Of a DNA stretch of 41,106 nucleotides, positions 14,934-23,232 are shown one piece after another. This DNA comes from Betaproteobacteria bacterium (GTDB lineage Bacteria > Pseudomonadota > Gammaproteobacteria > Burkholderiales > SG8-39), in the NCBI GenBank assembly GCA_005888925.1, contig VBCP01000068.1, positions 1 through 41,106 on the forward strand, read 5' to 3'. The position numbers and the translations under genes are program-made. Each line of letters opens with the position of its first letter. Position 1 is the first letter of the stretch. The notes below the pieces were generated by a model. That model worked only from the letters and a program-made list of their open reading frames with translations. It ran no database searches and was not told where the DNA came from.

Positions 14934-17900
14934 CCCCGATTTCCTGGAGCGCGGGCGCGCGCCGAGGCGGCGGCGGGTCGTGCCGGCGGCGGCGCCGAGG
15001 CGCGCGGCGATCAGCGCGCTGAATTCCTCGGCTGGCATCGGCCGCGCGAAGAGGAAGCCCTGGGCCTGCTCGCAGCCGAGCGTGCGCAGGAACGCGGCCT
15101 GCGAGTCGAGCTCGACGCCTTCGGCGATCACGGTGAAGCCAAGGGTGTGCGCCATGTCGACGATGGTGCGCACGATGGTGGCGTCGGCCTCGTCGTCGAG
15201 CACGTCGGCGACGAACGAACGGTCGATCTTGAGCGAAGCGAGCGGGAAGCGCGTGAGGTAGGCCAGGCTCGAGTAGCCGGTGCCGAAGTCGTCGATGGCG
15301 ATGCGCACGCCCGCGGCGCCGAGCGCACGCAGCACCTGGATCGCGTGATCCGGATCGTGCATCAGCTGGCTCTCGGTGATCTCGAGCTCGATCAGCGAGG
15401 GGTCGATGCCAGCCGCCGAGACGATGGCGCGGATGCGCTCCTCGAGGTCGTGCTGCCGGAACTGGCGCGCCGAGAGGTTGACCGCCACCGGCATCGCCGG
15501 TGCGCCCAGGCGCTGCCAGCTCTTCAGGTCCTCGCAGGCGCGCTTCAGCACCCATTCGCCCACGGGCACGATGAGCCCGGTCTCCTCGAGCACCGGGATG
15601 AATTCGACCGGCGCGACGCGCCCGCGCTCGGGATGGTTCCAGCGCAGCAGCGCCTCCGCGCCGCAGGGCAAGCCGTTCGTGAGATCGATCTTCGGTTGGT
15701 AATGAAGGCTGAACTCGCGCCGCTCGAGCGCGCGGCGCAGCTCGAGACCCATCTGCGCGCGCGCGCGGGTGCGCTGGTTGATGTCGGCGGTGAAGAACTG
15801 GAAGGCGTTGCGCCCGGACTGTTTGGCGCGGTACATCGCGGCGTCGGCCGCGCCGAGCAGCGTCTCGGCGTTGTCGCCGTCGGCGGGGAAGGTGGCGATG
15901 CCGATGCTCGCCGTGACCACGACTTCCTGGCCCTGGATGATCGCCGGCGCGGCGAGGCGGTCGATGATCTTCTGCGCCACGAGCGCGGCATCGTCCGGGC
16001 GCGCCAGGTCGCCGAGGATGACGGCGAACTCGTCGCCGCTGATGCGCGCCACCGTGTCGCCGTCGCGCAGCGCCGACTGCAGGCGCTTCGCCGCCTCCTG
16101 CAGGAGCTCGTCGCCCGCGGCATGGCCCTGGGTGTCGTTCACCAGCTTGAAGTCATCGAGGTCGATGAAGAGGACCCCGAGCGACACGCCGCGCCGGCGC
16201 GCCTGCACGATCATCAGCGAGAAGCGGTCCGAGAGCAGCGTGCGGTTGGGCAGCCCGGTGAGTGGGTCGAACTGCGCGAGGTAGGCGAGCCGCGCCTCGC
16301 TGTCCAGGCGATGCAGCGCCGCCGACACCATGCTCGCGGCGGCCGTCAAGAAGCGCGTTTCCTCGGGGCCGAAGGAGCCGGGCGCCTCGGCAACGGCGCA
16401 CACCACCCCGCGCGGACCGCCGTCGGCCGGCACCGGCACGGCAGCGAGCGCGCCGTAGCGGCGCAGCCATTCGAAGGGCAGCGGCAGTCCCTCCTTCCAG
16501 GGACCGTTGAGCACCACGGGCTCGGAGGCTTCCAGGAGCGGCGCGAGCGGGCTGTCGGCGTCGATGCGCGCCACCGCCGAGTCGGTCGAGGTCGAAGCAA
16601 GGCCGGCGACGCGGCGCAGCACCACTTCGCGCTCGCCGCTGCCGCGCTCGAGATAGGCGACGGCGCCGCCGCCGAGGCCCTCGAGCACGCTCTGCACCGC
16701 CTTCGCGACCAGCTCGGCCGGGTTGCGCTTGGAGAGCGCTGCCTGACCGAGGCGCGAGATCTTCTTCTGGTAGCGCGCCTGCGCGGCGCGGCGCTTCTCC
16801 GCGCTCATGCGCTCGGAGAGGTCGCGCGAATTCACCACCAGCACGCGGCCCTGCGGCGTGTCGAGCAGGCTCCTGCGGCTCTCCACCGGGAAGGTGCTGC
16901 CGTCCTTGCGCCGGTACTCGGTAATGACCGTGTTGGTCCGCCCGGCGACGCCAAGGAGCTCCGCGGTCTCGGTGCGCAGCGTGCCGGTCGACGCGTCGGG
17001 CCGGATGTCCCTCGCGCGGAGCTTCAGCAGCTGCGGCCGCGTGTAGCCGAGCTGCTTGCAGGCCGTCTCGTTGAAATCGAGCAGCCCCCCTGCGTTGAGG
17101 TCGAAGAGGAACACCATGTCGGCCGAGGAGTCGAGCGCCGTGCGAAAGCGCTGCAGCGCGGCCTCCTTCTCCTTCCTCTCGGTGATGTCCTCGATGATCG
17201 CGATCTCGTGCTGCGGCTCGCCGTGCGTGTTGCGCGCGAGCGCGACCGTGAGATTGACCCACACCACGGTGCCGTCCTTGCGCAAGTAGCGCTTCTCGAA
17301 CTGCACCGAGGCGAGGTCGCCCGAGCGCATGCGCGCGCGCTCATCATCGGTCTTGTCCCGGTCGTCGGGATGCGAGATGTCCTTGACCGAGCGGCCGATC
17401 AGCTCCGCCTCGGCGTAGCCGAGCATCTCGCAGAGCTTGCGGTTGACGTCGGTGAAGTGCCCCGCGAGGTCGACGTGCGCGATGCCGGAGGCGGCGAGCT
17501 CGAAGGTCTGCCGGAAGCGCGCCTCGCTCTCGGCAAGCGCGGCCTCGGCATGCTTGCGGGAGAGGAACTGGCCGATCTGCGCGCCGACCAGCAGCATGGT
17601 GCGCATCAGCCGCTCGTCGGGCTGCCGCACGATGCTGCTCGAGATGGAAAGCACGCCGACGACGCGGCCTTCGAAGGTCACCGGGAAGACGAGAGCGCCG
17701 TGCACCCCCGCCTCGCGCACGCGTGCGACCGGTGCCGAGCGCGCGTCGCGGCTCACGTCGGAACTCCACACCGGCGCGCCGCTCGCCCAGACGTGGCCGA
17801 TCAGCCCCTGGCCCGGCGGGATGCCGGCGCCGCGCGAGCTCTCGGCGAATTTCGCGAGCGGCCCGACGCCGCTCGACCAGATTTCCTCGCAGCGCATGAC

Positions 17901-18893
17901 GTTCGCCGCCTCGTCGAGCTGGAAATAGCGCCCGCAATCCCAGTTCTCGGCCTGACAGATCGCCTGCATCACCGCGCGCAAGGCGTCGGGGATGCTCTTC
18001 GCGTCCGCGAGATCGCGCGCCACGGCGTGCTCGAGCGCGACCAGGCGCTCCTCGCGCCGCCGCTCCGTGAGTTCGCGTCCGACGCCGCGGTAGCCGAGGA
18101 ATTCGCCGCTCGCTCCGTAGACCGGCTCGCCGCTGACCGACAGGAAGCGCACCTCACCGTCGGGGTCGATGCGGCCCATCTCGAAATCGCGGAACGGCTT
18201 TCGAGCCTCGAGTGCGGCGCGGTGCGCCGCCCAGCCGGCGGCGTCCGGATGGATTGACGGCCGGTCCCAACGTGCTTTGCCGAGCACCGGCTCGCTTGCC
18301 GGGCGGTGCTTCTCGGCGTGCGTCGTGCGCGTGATGCGGTGCTCGGCGTCGGTCTCCCAATAGAAGTCCGACGACAGCTCGACCAGGCTGCGGAAGCGCT
18401 CCTCGCTGTCGCGCATCACGGCTTCCGCCTGCTTGCGCTGCACGAACTGGCCGAGCTGGCGTGCGATCACGCCCATCGCCCGCAGCAGGCGCTCGTCGGG
18501 TTCGCGGGCGTTGCGCGAGGTCAGCGCGATTACGCCGATCGTGCGCGCGTCGGATATGACCGGGCAGAGAAAAGAGCCGCGCGACCAGCCTTTCGGCGCG
18601 AGCAACGCGCGCGCGTCGTTCTGCGTGTCGGGCACCCAGAGCGGCTCGCCGCTTGCCCAAGTGGTGCCGACCAGGCCCGCGCCCGGCGTCAGCGCGAGGT
18701 GCTGCGAATCGGCGACGAAGCGCTCCACTTCCGGGGTACCCCCCGACCACGACTCCTGCATGCGCATCACGCCGCCGCCCGTGTCGAGGCCGAAGTAACG
18801 CCCGCAGTCCCAGCCTTCGGCCTGGCAGATCGCCCGCAGTACTCCCTGCAGCGCCGAAGACACGCTGTCGGCTTCGGCGAGAACGCGCGTCAC
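14922..18893 (-). CDS. GAF/PAS sensor diguanylate cyclase-phosphodiesterase (C-terminal part of a split gene)
   Basis: 1323 residues if restarted at GTG 18893. Domains in order: GAF (about 1-150), PAS (155-275), GAF (280-440), PAS (445-570), PAS (575-690), GAF (700-860), GGDEF (about 870-1030), EAL (about 1055-1310). The cyclase signature reads RISGDEF, a Ser variant of GGDEF; the phosphodiesterase half keeps AEALLRW, LEITESQ, DDFGTGYSS, KIDRSF and EGVE, so EAL activity looks intact. It would make or break c-di-GMP in response to small-molecule or redox signals. It has no membrane helix. It is in frame with the protein at 18915-20093 and separated from it by a single TAG codon, so the two are very likely halves of one ancestral 1700-residue gene. 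Confidence 0.85.
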   Translation of the reverse strand: MTRVLAEADSVSSALQGVLRAICQAEGWDCGRYFGLDTGGGVMRMQESWSGGTPEVERFVADSQHLALTPGAGLVGTTWASGEPLWVPDTQNDARALLAPKGWSRGSFLCPVISDARTIGVIALTSRNAREPDERLLRAMGVIARQLGQFVQRKQAEAVMRDSEERFRSLVELSSDFYWETDAEHRITRTTHAEKHRPASEPVLGKARWDRPSIHPDAAGWAAHRAALEARKPFRDFEMGRIDPDGEVRFLSVSGEPVYGASGEFLGYRGVGRELTERRREERLVALEHAVARDLADAKSIPDALRAVMQAICQAENWDCGRYFQLDEAANVMRCEEIWSSGVGPLAKFAESSRGAGIPPGQGLIGHVWASGAPVWSSDVSRDARSAPVARVREAGVHGALVFPVTFEGRVVGVLSISSSIVRQPDERLMRTMLLVGAQIGQFLSRKHAEAALAESEARFRQTFELAASGIAHVDLAGHFTDVNRKLCEMLGYAEAELIGRSVKDISHPDDRDKTDDERARMRSGDLASVQFEKRYLRKDGTVVWVNLTVALARNTHGEPQHEIAIIEDITERKEKEAALQRFRTALDSSADMVFLFDLNAGGLLDFNETACKQLGYTRPQLLKLRARDIRPDASTGTLRTETAELLGVAGRTNTVITEYRRKDGSTFPVESRRSLLDTPQGRVLVVNSRDLSERMSAEKRRAAQARYQKKISRLGQAALSKRNPAELVAKAVQSVLEGLGGGAVAYLERGSGEREVVLRRVAGLASTSTDSAVARIDADSPLAPLLEASEPVVLNGPWKEGLPLPFEWLRRYGALAAVPVPADGGPRGVVCAVAEAPGSFGPEETRFLTAAASMVSAALHRLDSEARLAYLAQFDPLTGLPNRTLLSDRFSLMIVQARRRGVSLGVLFIDLDDFKLVNDTQGHAAGDELLQEAAKRLQSALRDGDTVARISGDEFAVILGDLARPDDAALVAQKIIDRLAAPAIIQGQEVVVTASIGIATFPADGDNAETLLGAADAAMYRAKQSGRNAFQFFTADINQRTRARAQMGLELRRALERREFSLHYQPKIDLTNGLPCGAEALLRWNHPERGRVAPVEFIPVLEETGLIVPVGEWVLKRACEDLKSWQRLGAPAMPVAVNLSARQFRQHDLEERIRAIVSAAGIDPSLIELEITESQLMHDPDHAIQVLRALGAAGVRIAIDDFGTGYSSLAYLTRFPLASLKIDRSFVADVLDDEADATIVRTIVDMAHTLGFTVIAEGVELDSQAAFLRTLGCEQAQGFLFARPMPAEEFSALIAARLGAAAGTTRRRLGARPRSRKSGSGT
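14930..14942. repeat. Possible remnant of a dispersed extragenic repeat, copy 2
   Basis: CTGACCCCGATTT within AATTAAGTACCTGACCCCGA and the following TTTCC. It matches 6833-6845 at 11 of 13 positions. It supplies the stop of the small protein on the plus strand and the last codons (KSGSGT) of the sensor on the minus strand, as if it had inserted between two convergent genes. Confidence 0.25.
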
Positions 18894-18914
18894 GGCGTGC
18901 TCCAGCCGCAGCCG

Positions 18915-20093
18915 CTACTCCGCGCGCTTCTGCTCGGTGATGTCGCGCCCGATGCCGCGGTAGCCCTTGAACTGGCCGTCCGCATCCAACACCGGCTCGC
19001 CGCTGATCGAGAGCCAGCACGTGCTGCCGCCGGGCGCCGGACGCTGCATCTCGAAATCGCGGAACGGCTCGTGGCGCTCGAGCTGCGCGCGGTGCTGCGC
19101 CCAGTCGCCGTCGCTGAGGTTCAGCGCCGGCTGGTCCCAGCGCCGGCGGCCGAGATAGGCGGAAGCATCGAGCCCGGTCCTTTCGCCGAGCGGGCTCGAC
19201 ATGAACGCCAGGCGAAACTCGGCATCCTGCTCCCAGTACCAGTCCGACGAGAGCTGCGTGAGCTTGCGGAAGCGCTCCTCGCTCGCCTGCAGGGCCTGCT
19301 CGGCAAGCCGCTGCGCGCTGATGTCGCGAGTGATGCCGAGCACGAGATTCTCGCCGTTCGCATCGTCGCGCAGCTGCACGACGCGCGTTTCCATCCACCG
19401 GCGCGTGCCGCGCAGGCCGACGATTTCGAACTGCAGGCTGCCCCGCTCGCCCGCTGCCGCGCGGCGCGTGAGGCCGCGGAAGGCCTCGCGGTGTTCCGCG
19501 ACAACCAGGTCGAGCACGCAGCGTCCGCGCACCACCTCGAGGTCGTCCGCCTCGATCATGCGCAGTCCCGCCGGGTTCATGTCGATGAGATTGGCTTCGG
19601 CGTCGAGCAGCTTCACGCACTCGGGCTCGGCATTCACGATGGCGCGCAGCCTTGCTTCGCTCGAGCGCAGCGAATGCAGCGTGCGCGCCTGCAGGGCGGC
19701 AAGGCGCACCGGGCGCTCGAGCGAGCCGTCGGCGAGCTGCCCTTTGAGGAGGTAGTCGTAAGCGCCGCTCTGAACCGCGCGGGCACGCAACTCCGCGCTC
19801 TCGTCGACCGTCAGCGCGATCACCGGGTGGTCGCAGACGCGCACCAGTGCGGCGATGGTCTCGGCCGCCGCCGAGTCGGGCAGATGCAAATCGGCGATGA
19901 CGAGGTCGTAGCGCTCGCGCGAGAGCCGCTCGAGCGCTTCGGCGAGCGTCGTCGCGATCTGCGTGCGGCACTGGACCGACCTGATCGCGGCGAGGTGCCC
20001 CTCGACCATCATGGCCGAGACGCGTTCGTCCTCGACCAGCAGGACGCGAACGCTGCCCAGGACCTCCCCTTGCGCTGCCGCACTCCCTCCCAT
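18915..20093 (-). CDS. Response-regulator receiver plus two PAS domains (N-terminal part of a split gene)
   Basis: 392 residues. Receiver domain about 15-135 with acidic pocket VEDE (21-23), phospho-acceptor D68 in YDLVIADLHLP, and the conserved Lys in YDYLLKG. Then PAS (about 144-255, ending LGITRDISAQR) and PAS (about 262-390, ending GIGRDITEQKRAE). No output domain remains before the TAG at 18917-18915. The downstream frame continues RLRLEHAV, matching ERLVALEHAV after the next PAS domain in the same region, so one GAG to TAG change explains the split. ATG 20093 has no Shine-Dalgarno. The gene lies 136 bp downstream of the deacetylase on the same strand. Confidence 0.82.
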   Translation of the reverse strand: MGGSAAAQGEVLGSVRVLLVEDERVSAMMVEGHLAAIRSVQCRTQIATTLAEALERLSRERYDLVIADLHLPDSAAAETIAALVRVCDHPVIALTVDESAELRARAVQSGAYDYLLKGQLADGSLERPVRLAALQARTLHSLRSSEARLRAIVNAEPECVKLLDAEANLIDMNPAGLRMIEADDLEVVRGRCVLDLVVAEHREAFRGLTRRAAAGERGSLQFEIVGLRGTRRWMETRVVQLRDDANGENLVLGITRDISAQRLAEQALQASEERFRKLTQLSSDWYWEQDAEFRLAFMSSPLGERTGLDASAYLGRRRWDQPALNLSDGDWAQHRAQLERHEPFRDFEMQRPAPGGSTCWLSISGEPVLDADGQFKGYRGIGRDITEQKRAE

Positions 20094-20229
20094 GTTTAGG
20101 AGGATACCGTGGCTGGCAGCGTCCCGGAATGACTCGGGTTCCTGCGGCTCACAGAATCTTGCGTATCGCGCGGCAATGTAAGGAATACACGCCGGCGCCG
20201 TGTGCGTTAATGCCTGCGCCGCCCTCGGC
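20094..20229. other. Intergenic gap upstream of the c-di-GMP sensor
   Basis: 136 bp between the deacetylase stop and the receiver gene start, both minus strand. It holds an imperfect hairpin, ACACG and CGTGT arms at 20187-20191 and 20199-20203 with a 7 nt loop, but no T-run, so it is not a convincing terminator. No clear sigma-70 or sigma-54 promoter was recognised for the receiver gene. Confidence 0.3.
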
Positions 20230-21135
20230 TCAGGGAATCAGGCCCGGCTCGAGCCGATAGCAGAATTCGGCGATCTCTCGAGGGCGCGTCCACCACACCC
20301 GAGCGGCCCCCGCGTGGCCGAGACAATGCCGCAAGGCGGCGCGCAAGCGCCGCAGGCGGAAGGGCTGACCGAAGATGTAGCTGTGGATCGAGACGTTCAT
20401 CACGAGCGGATGGCGCTCGCACTGCTCGAGCATCTCGTCGAACTGCTCGACCAGCATGTCGCAGAAGTCCGCCGCGTCCTGCTTGCGGTGCACGATCGCC
20501 TGCGAATCGTTGAGCTCGATCGGATAGGGCATCGCGAGGAGCGGCCCGGCGCGCGTGCGCAGCCATACCGGCTGGTCGTCCATCGGCCAGTCCATCAGGT
20601 ACTTGTAGCCGAGCTCCTTCAGGAGGTCGGGCGTGTGCGCTGTCTCGTAGGCGCCCGAGCCCATCCAGCCGGCGGGCGGCGCGCCTTCGTGGCGCGCGAT
20701 CGTCTCGGTCACTTCGCGCAGGATGCGCTCCTCGTCGGGCTGCCACAGGCCGCGCAGGTTTTCGGCATTGGTGCGGCCATGCGCCACCACCTCATCGCCG
20801 CGCTTGCGGATCGCCGCCATGACCTGCGGCGCGTACTCGTAGACCAGGCTGTTGGTGTTGTGTGCCGCCGGCAGCGCAAGCTCGTCGAAGAGCTCGAGCA
20901 GTCGCCACACGCCGATGCGGTTGCCGTAGTCGCGCCAAGAATAGTTGCGATGGGTCTGCGGCTCGCCGGTCTTGGCCGGATCGTGTCCGAGGCCGGCGCC
21001 GAAAGCGAACCACTCGACATTGGTGGTGATGACGAACGCGAGTCGCTTGCCGTCCGGCCAGCTGTAGTCGCGCCGCTCCGGCAGCGGCACGTAGTCGTAC
21101 CGGCTGTGCTGGGGCAGCAGCGCGCGTTTCTCCAT
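20230..21135 (-). CDS. Polysaccharide deacetylase-family protein (PuuE/allantoinase-like)
   Basis: 301 residues of the NodB/CE4 barrel type. Landmarks: LAFVITTNVEWFAFGAG (strand 1, with the usual catalytic Asp position occupied by Asn in TTNVEW), GVWRLLELFDELALPAAHNTNS, the region GDEVVAHGRTNAENLRGL (metal His), GWMGSGAYETAHTPDLL and VMNVSIHSYIFGQPFRLRRL (second metal-site His). This pattern is shared with metal-independent or metal-dependent allantoinases and peptidoglycan deacetylases found next to catabolic genes. Substrate unknown; an amidase-type reaction is probable. It follows the LVIVD gene with a 2 bp gap, so they are co-transcribed. Confidence 0.82.
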   Translation of the reverse strand: MEKRALLPQHSRYDYVPLPERRDYSWPDGKRLAFVITTNVEWFAFGAGLGHDPAKTGEPQTHRNYSWRDYGNRIGVWRLLELFDELALPAAHNTNSLVYEYAPQVMAAIRKRGDEVVAHGRTNAENLRGLWQPDEERILREVTETIARHEGAPPAGWMGSGAYETAHTPDLLKELGYKYLMDWPMDDQPVWLRTRAGPLLAMPYPIELNDSQAIVHRKQDAADFCDMLVEQFDEMLEQCERHPLVMNVSIHSYIFGQPFRLRRLRAALRHCLGHAGAARVWWTRPREIAEFCYRLEPGLIP

Positions 21136-21137
21136 AC

Positions 21138-22343
21138 CTAGAGATTCATCTCCAGCGCGTAGAGGCCGCCGGCATGGCGGTCGACGGCGAACACGATGCC
21201 GCGGTCATCGACGAACACGTCGTTGATCTGCACCGCGCCGACGTGGGACCCCTCGGGCGCCGGCGGCACGAAGTAGGCGATCTCGCGCGGCTCGAAAGGA
21301 TCGCGCACGTCGTAGGCCCGGACGCCCGCGTTGAAGAAGGTGCCGAGCACGATGTCCTCGGAGCGCCACGCGCCCATGGCCGGCGGATTCTCGTGCACGT
21401 TGTGCGCGCCGCAGCGCCCGCCCTGGTGCAGCAATGGCTTGACGCCCGCCACCGGCAGCGTGCCGATGCTGACGAGATTGCGCTCGTCGCGCGCATCCAG
21501 CAGCCAGACGAGCTTCGGCCAGTCGGCGCCGTCGTTCTGGATCGACTCGTCGGTGACCACCAGCAGCTCGCGGCTGAAGAGCGGCAGCACGGTATGCGTG
21601 AAGCCGTTGTACGGCGGCGAATTCGCCCAGCGCGAGACGAGCTGCGGCCGGCTGCGGTCGGCAATGTCGAGCACCATCATGCCGCCGTCGAGATAGCCGA
21701 GATAGCAGCGATCGGGCCGCTCGGGATAGACGTTGGTGTTGTGCGCGCGGAATCCAGCGTCGTGTTTGGCCGCGAGGCGCCGCGGCGGCGGCGCCTCGTC
21801 GCCTTGCATCGTTCCGGGCAAGTGCCAGCGCCCGAGCGCCACCGGCTTTGCCGGGGTGCTCACATCGACGATGCGGTAGATCTGATCGTCCTTCAGATCG
21901 CGCGGCTTGAGCTCGGGATCGCCGCAGGCCATGTGCACGGTCTTGCCGTCGACGAACCACAGCGCGTGGCAGCCGCGCGAATGCGGCCCGGACGCATCGA
22001 ACATCGCGATCGAGCGCGGACGCTCCGGCTCGGAGATGTCGAACAACTCGAAGCCGGCGGGCTTGAGCCCCCACTCGCTCACCTGATAGGCCACCGCCAT
22101 GAGCTCGCCCGAGACCTCGAGGGAGTTCGAGCGCATCTTTGCGTGCGGCAGGTCGGTCTGCACGATGACCCGGGGCTTGCGCGGATCGGTGACGTCGACG
22201 GCGGTGAAGTTCTTCGGCGCGCTTTCGTGCGCGAGCCACAGTACGCGGCGGCCGCCGCGCGCGAGCTGCAGCGACATGCCTTCGCCCATGCCGCCGTAGC
22301 CGTTGAGCCGGTGCTGCGAGATGAGCTTCATGTTCGATTGCAT
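21138..22343 (-). CDS. LVIVD-repeat beta-propeller protein
   Basis: 401 residues without a signal peptide. Repeating units of the form xxVDVTDPRKPRVI, FDISEPERPRSIAM, RIVDVSTPAKPVALG, MVLDIADRSRPQLVSR and AYDVRDPFEPREIAYF are LVIVD repeats, which fold as propeller blades. His-rich loops (GCHALW, GFTHTV, CGAHNVHENP, GSHVGAV) recall metal sites in selenium-binding-protein-like propellers. Enzymatic function is not established for the family. It heads the minus-strand pair with the deacetylase and is divergent from the Bug remnant with a 21 bp gap. Confidence 0.78.
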   Translation of the reverse strand: MQSNMKLISQHRLNGYGGMGEGMSLQLARGGRRVLWLAHESAPKNFTAVDVTDPRKPRVIVQTDLPHAKMRSNSLEVSGELMAVAYQVSEWGLKPAGFELFDISEPERPRSIAMFDASGPHSRGCHALWFVDGKTVHMACGDPELKPRDLKDDQIYRIVDVSTPAKPVALGRWHLPGTMQGDEAPPPRRLAAKHDAGFRAHNTNVYPERPDRCYLGYLDGGMMVLDIADRSRPQLVSRWANSPPYNGFTHTVLPLFSRELLVVTDESIQNDGADWPKLVWLLDARDERNLVSIGTLPVAGVKPLLHQGGRCGAHNVHENPPAMGAWRSEDIVLGTFFNAGVRAYDVRDPFEPREIAYFVPPAPEGSHVGAVQINDVFVDDRGIVFAVDRHAGGLYALEMNL

Positions 22344-22364
22344 GGAGCGCTACCATAGCAGACG
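22344..22364. promoter_or_regulatory. Candidate symmetric divergent promoter core
   Basis: 21 bp between divergent ATGs, with the near-palindrome CTACCATAG in the centre. TACCAT on the plus strand and TATGGT on the minus strand each match -10 at 4 of 6 positions and each lies 8 nt before its start codon. No Shine-Dalgarno on either side. Same geometry as 204-225, 3175-3198 and 28149-28167. Confidence 0.28.
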
Positions 22365-22457
22365 ATGAAACGAATTCTCGCCGCCGCGCTCGTGACGTTC
22401 GCAACCGCCGCGCCCGCGCAAAGCTGGCCCGCCCGCCCCGGCGCCAAGGCCGCATAG
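22365..22457 (+). pseudogene. 30-codon remnant of a Bug/TctC receptor (signal peptide plus tail)
   Basis: ATG 22365 gives MKRILAAALVTFATAAPAQS followed by WPARPGAKAA and TAG. The first 25 residues are a typical Bug signal peptide and mature start (AQSWPARP, where intact genes continue with VKLVVPFPPGG-like text). The last residues, GAKAA, look like a Bug C-terminus (paralogues here end GVEAE, GARVD, NIKND). The simplest reading is an in-frame internal deletion of nearly the whole gene. The stop is one base before the GTG of the hydrolase gene, the position an intact Bug gene would occupy. It could still be translated as a leader peptide. Confidence 0.6.
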
Positions 22458-22458
22458 C

Positions 22459-23232
22459 GTGGAAACCGTTCTCGTCGGCCCTGCCCCGCGCATCGCGGTC
22501 TCGTTCGCGGGCAGCGGGCCGCTGGTGCTGTTCCTGCACGGCATTCGCGGCAACCGGCGCAACTGGTTCGGGCAGATCGAGGCCTTCTCGGCGGCGAACT
22601 TCACCGCCGCCGCCTGGGACGCGCGCGGCTACGGCGAATCCGACGACTACGCCGGAGGGCTGCAGTTCGATCATCTCCCCGGCGATGTCCTCAGGGTGGT
22701 CGAGCATTTCGGCGCCCGGAAGATCCATCTCGTGGGCCTGTCGATGGGCGGGCGCATCGCACGCAACGTCGCGCTGCGCTTTCCCGAGCGCCTGCACTCG
22801 CTCACCCTCGTCGCCACGACCCCGGGCTTCGACGCGCTTTCGGCCGACGCGGTGCGCCGCTTCGTCACCGAGCATCGCACGCGCACCGCGGAGACCGTGC
22901 GGCGCCTGATCGGCAGCCGCGCGCGCCCGGAGACGTTCGAAGAGCTGGCCGACAGCCTGGCGCGGGTGCGCGAGGAGTCCTACCGCAAGACGCTCGTGGC
23001 GTCGGTCGCGCAGGATCGCGACGCGCCGATCGAGAAGATCCGCGTCCCGACGCTGGTCGTTGCCGGCGACGAGGACAAGGTCTACCCGCTGCAGCTCGCG
23101 CGCGAACTGGCGCAGCGCATCCCCGGCGCGGAGCTGGTCATCATGAAAGGCGCCGGCCATCTGCCGAACATCGAGCGGCCCGAGCGCTTCAACGAGATCC
23201 TGCTCGACTTTCTCAAACGGAGATCCTCATGA
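22459..23232 (+). CDS. Alpha/beta hydrolase (enol-lactonase-like)
   Basis: 257 residues from GTG 22459. The triad is visible: Ser in LVGLSMGGRIA, Asp in VVAGDEDKVYP and His in KGAGHLPNIE; the oxyanion motif is FLHGIRGNRRNW. The size and motifs resemble 3-oxoadipate enol-lactonase or meta-cleavage-product hydrolases, but a specific substrate is not evident. The stop overlaps the SDR start (ATGA), indicating co-translation. Confidence 0.88.
   Translation: METVLVGPAPRIAVSFAGSGPLVLFLHGIRGNRRNWFGQIEAFSAANFTAAAWDARGYGESDDYAGGLQFDHLPGDVLRVVEHFGARKIHLVGLSMGGRIARNVALRFPERLHSLTLVATTPGFDALSADAVRRFVTEHRTRTAETVRRLIGSRARPETFEELADSLARVREESYRKTLVASVAQDRDAPIEKIRVPTLVVAGDEDKVYPLQLARELAQRIPGAELVIMKGAGHLPNIERPERFNEILLDFLKRRSS

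Noticed and set aside
15147..18257. A 1036-codon open frame on the plus strand opposite the sensor gene
   Set aside because: It is the antisense of GAF/PAS/GGDEF/EAL code, composed of Arg/Ala/His/Gly-rich text with no domains; long antisense frames are expected at this GC content.
20187..20203. Hairpin after the deacetylase gene as a terminator
   Set aside because: Five-base arms and no T-run; too weak to call.
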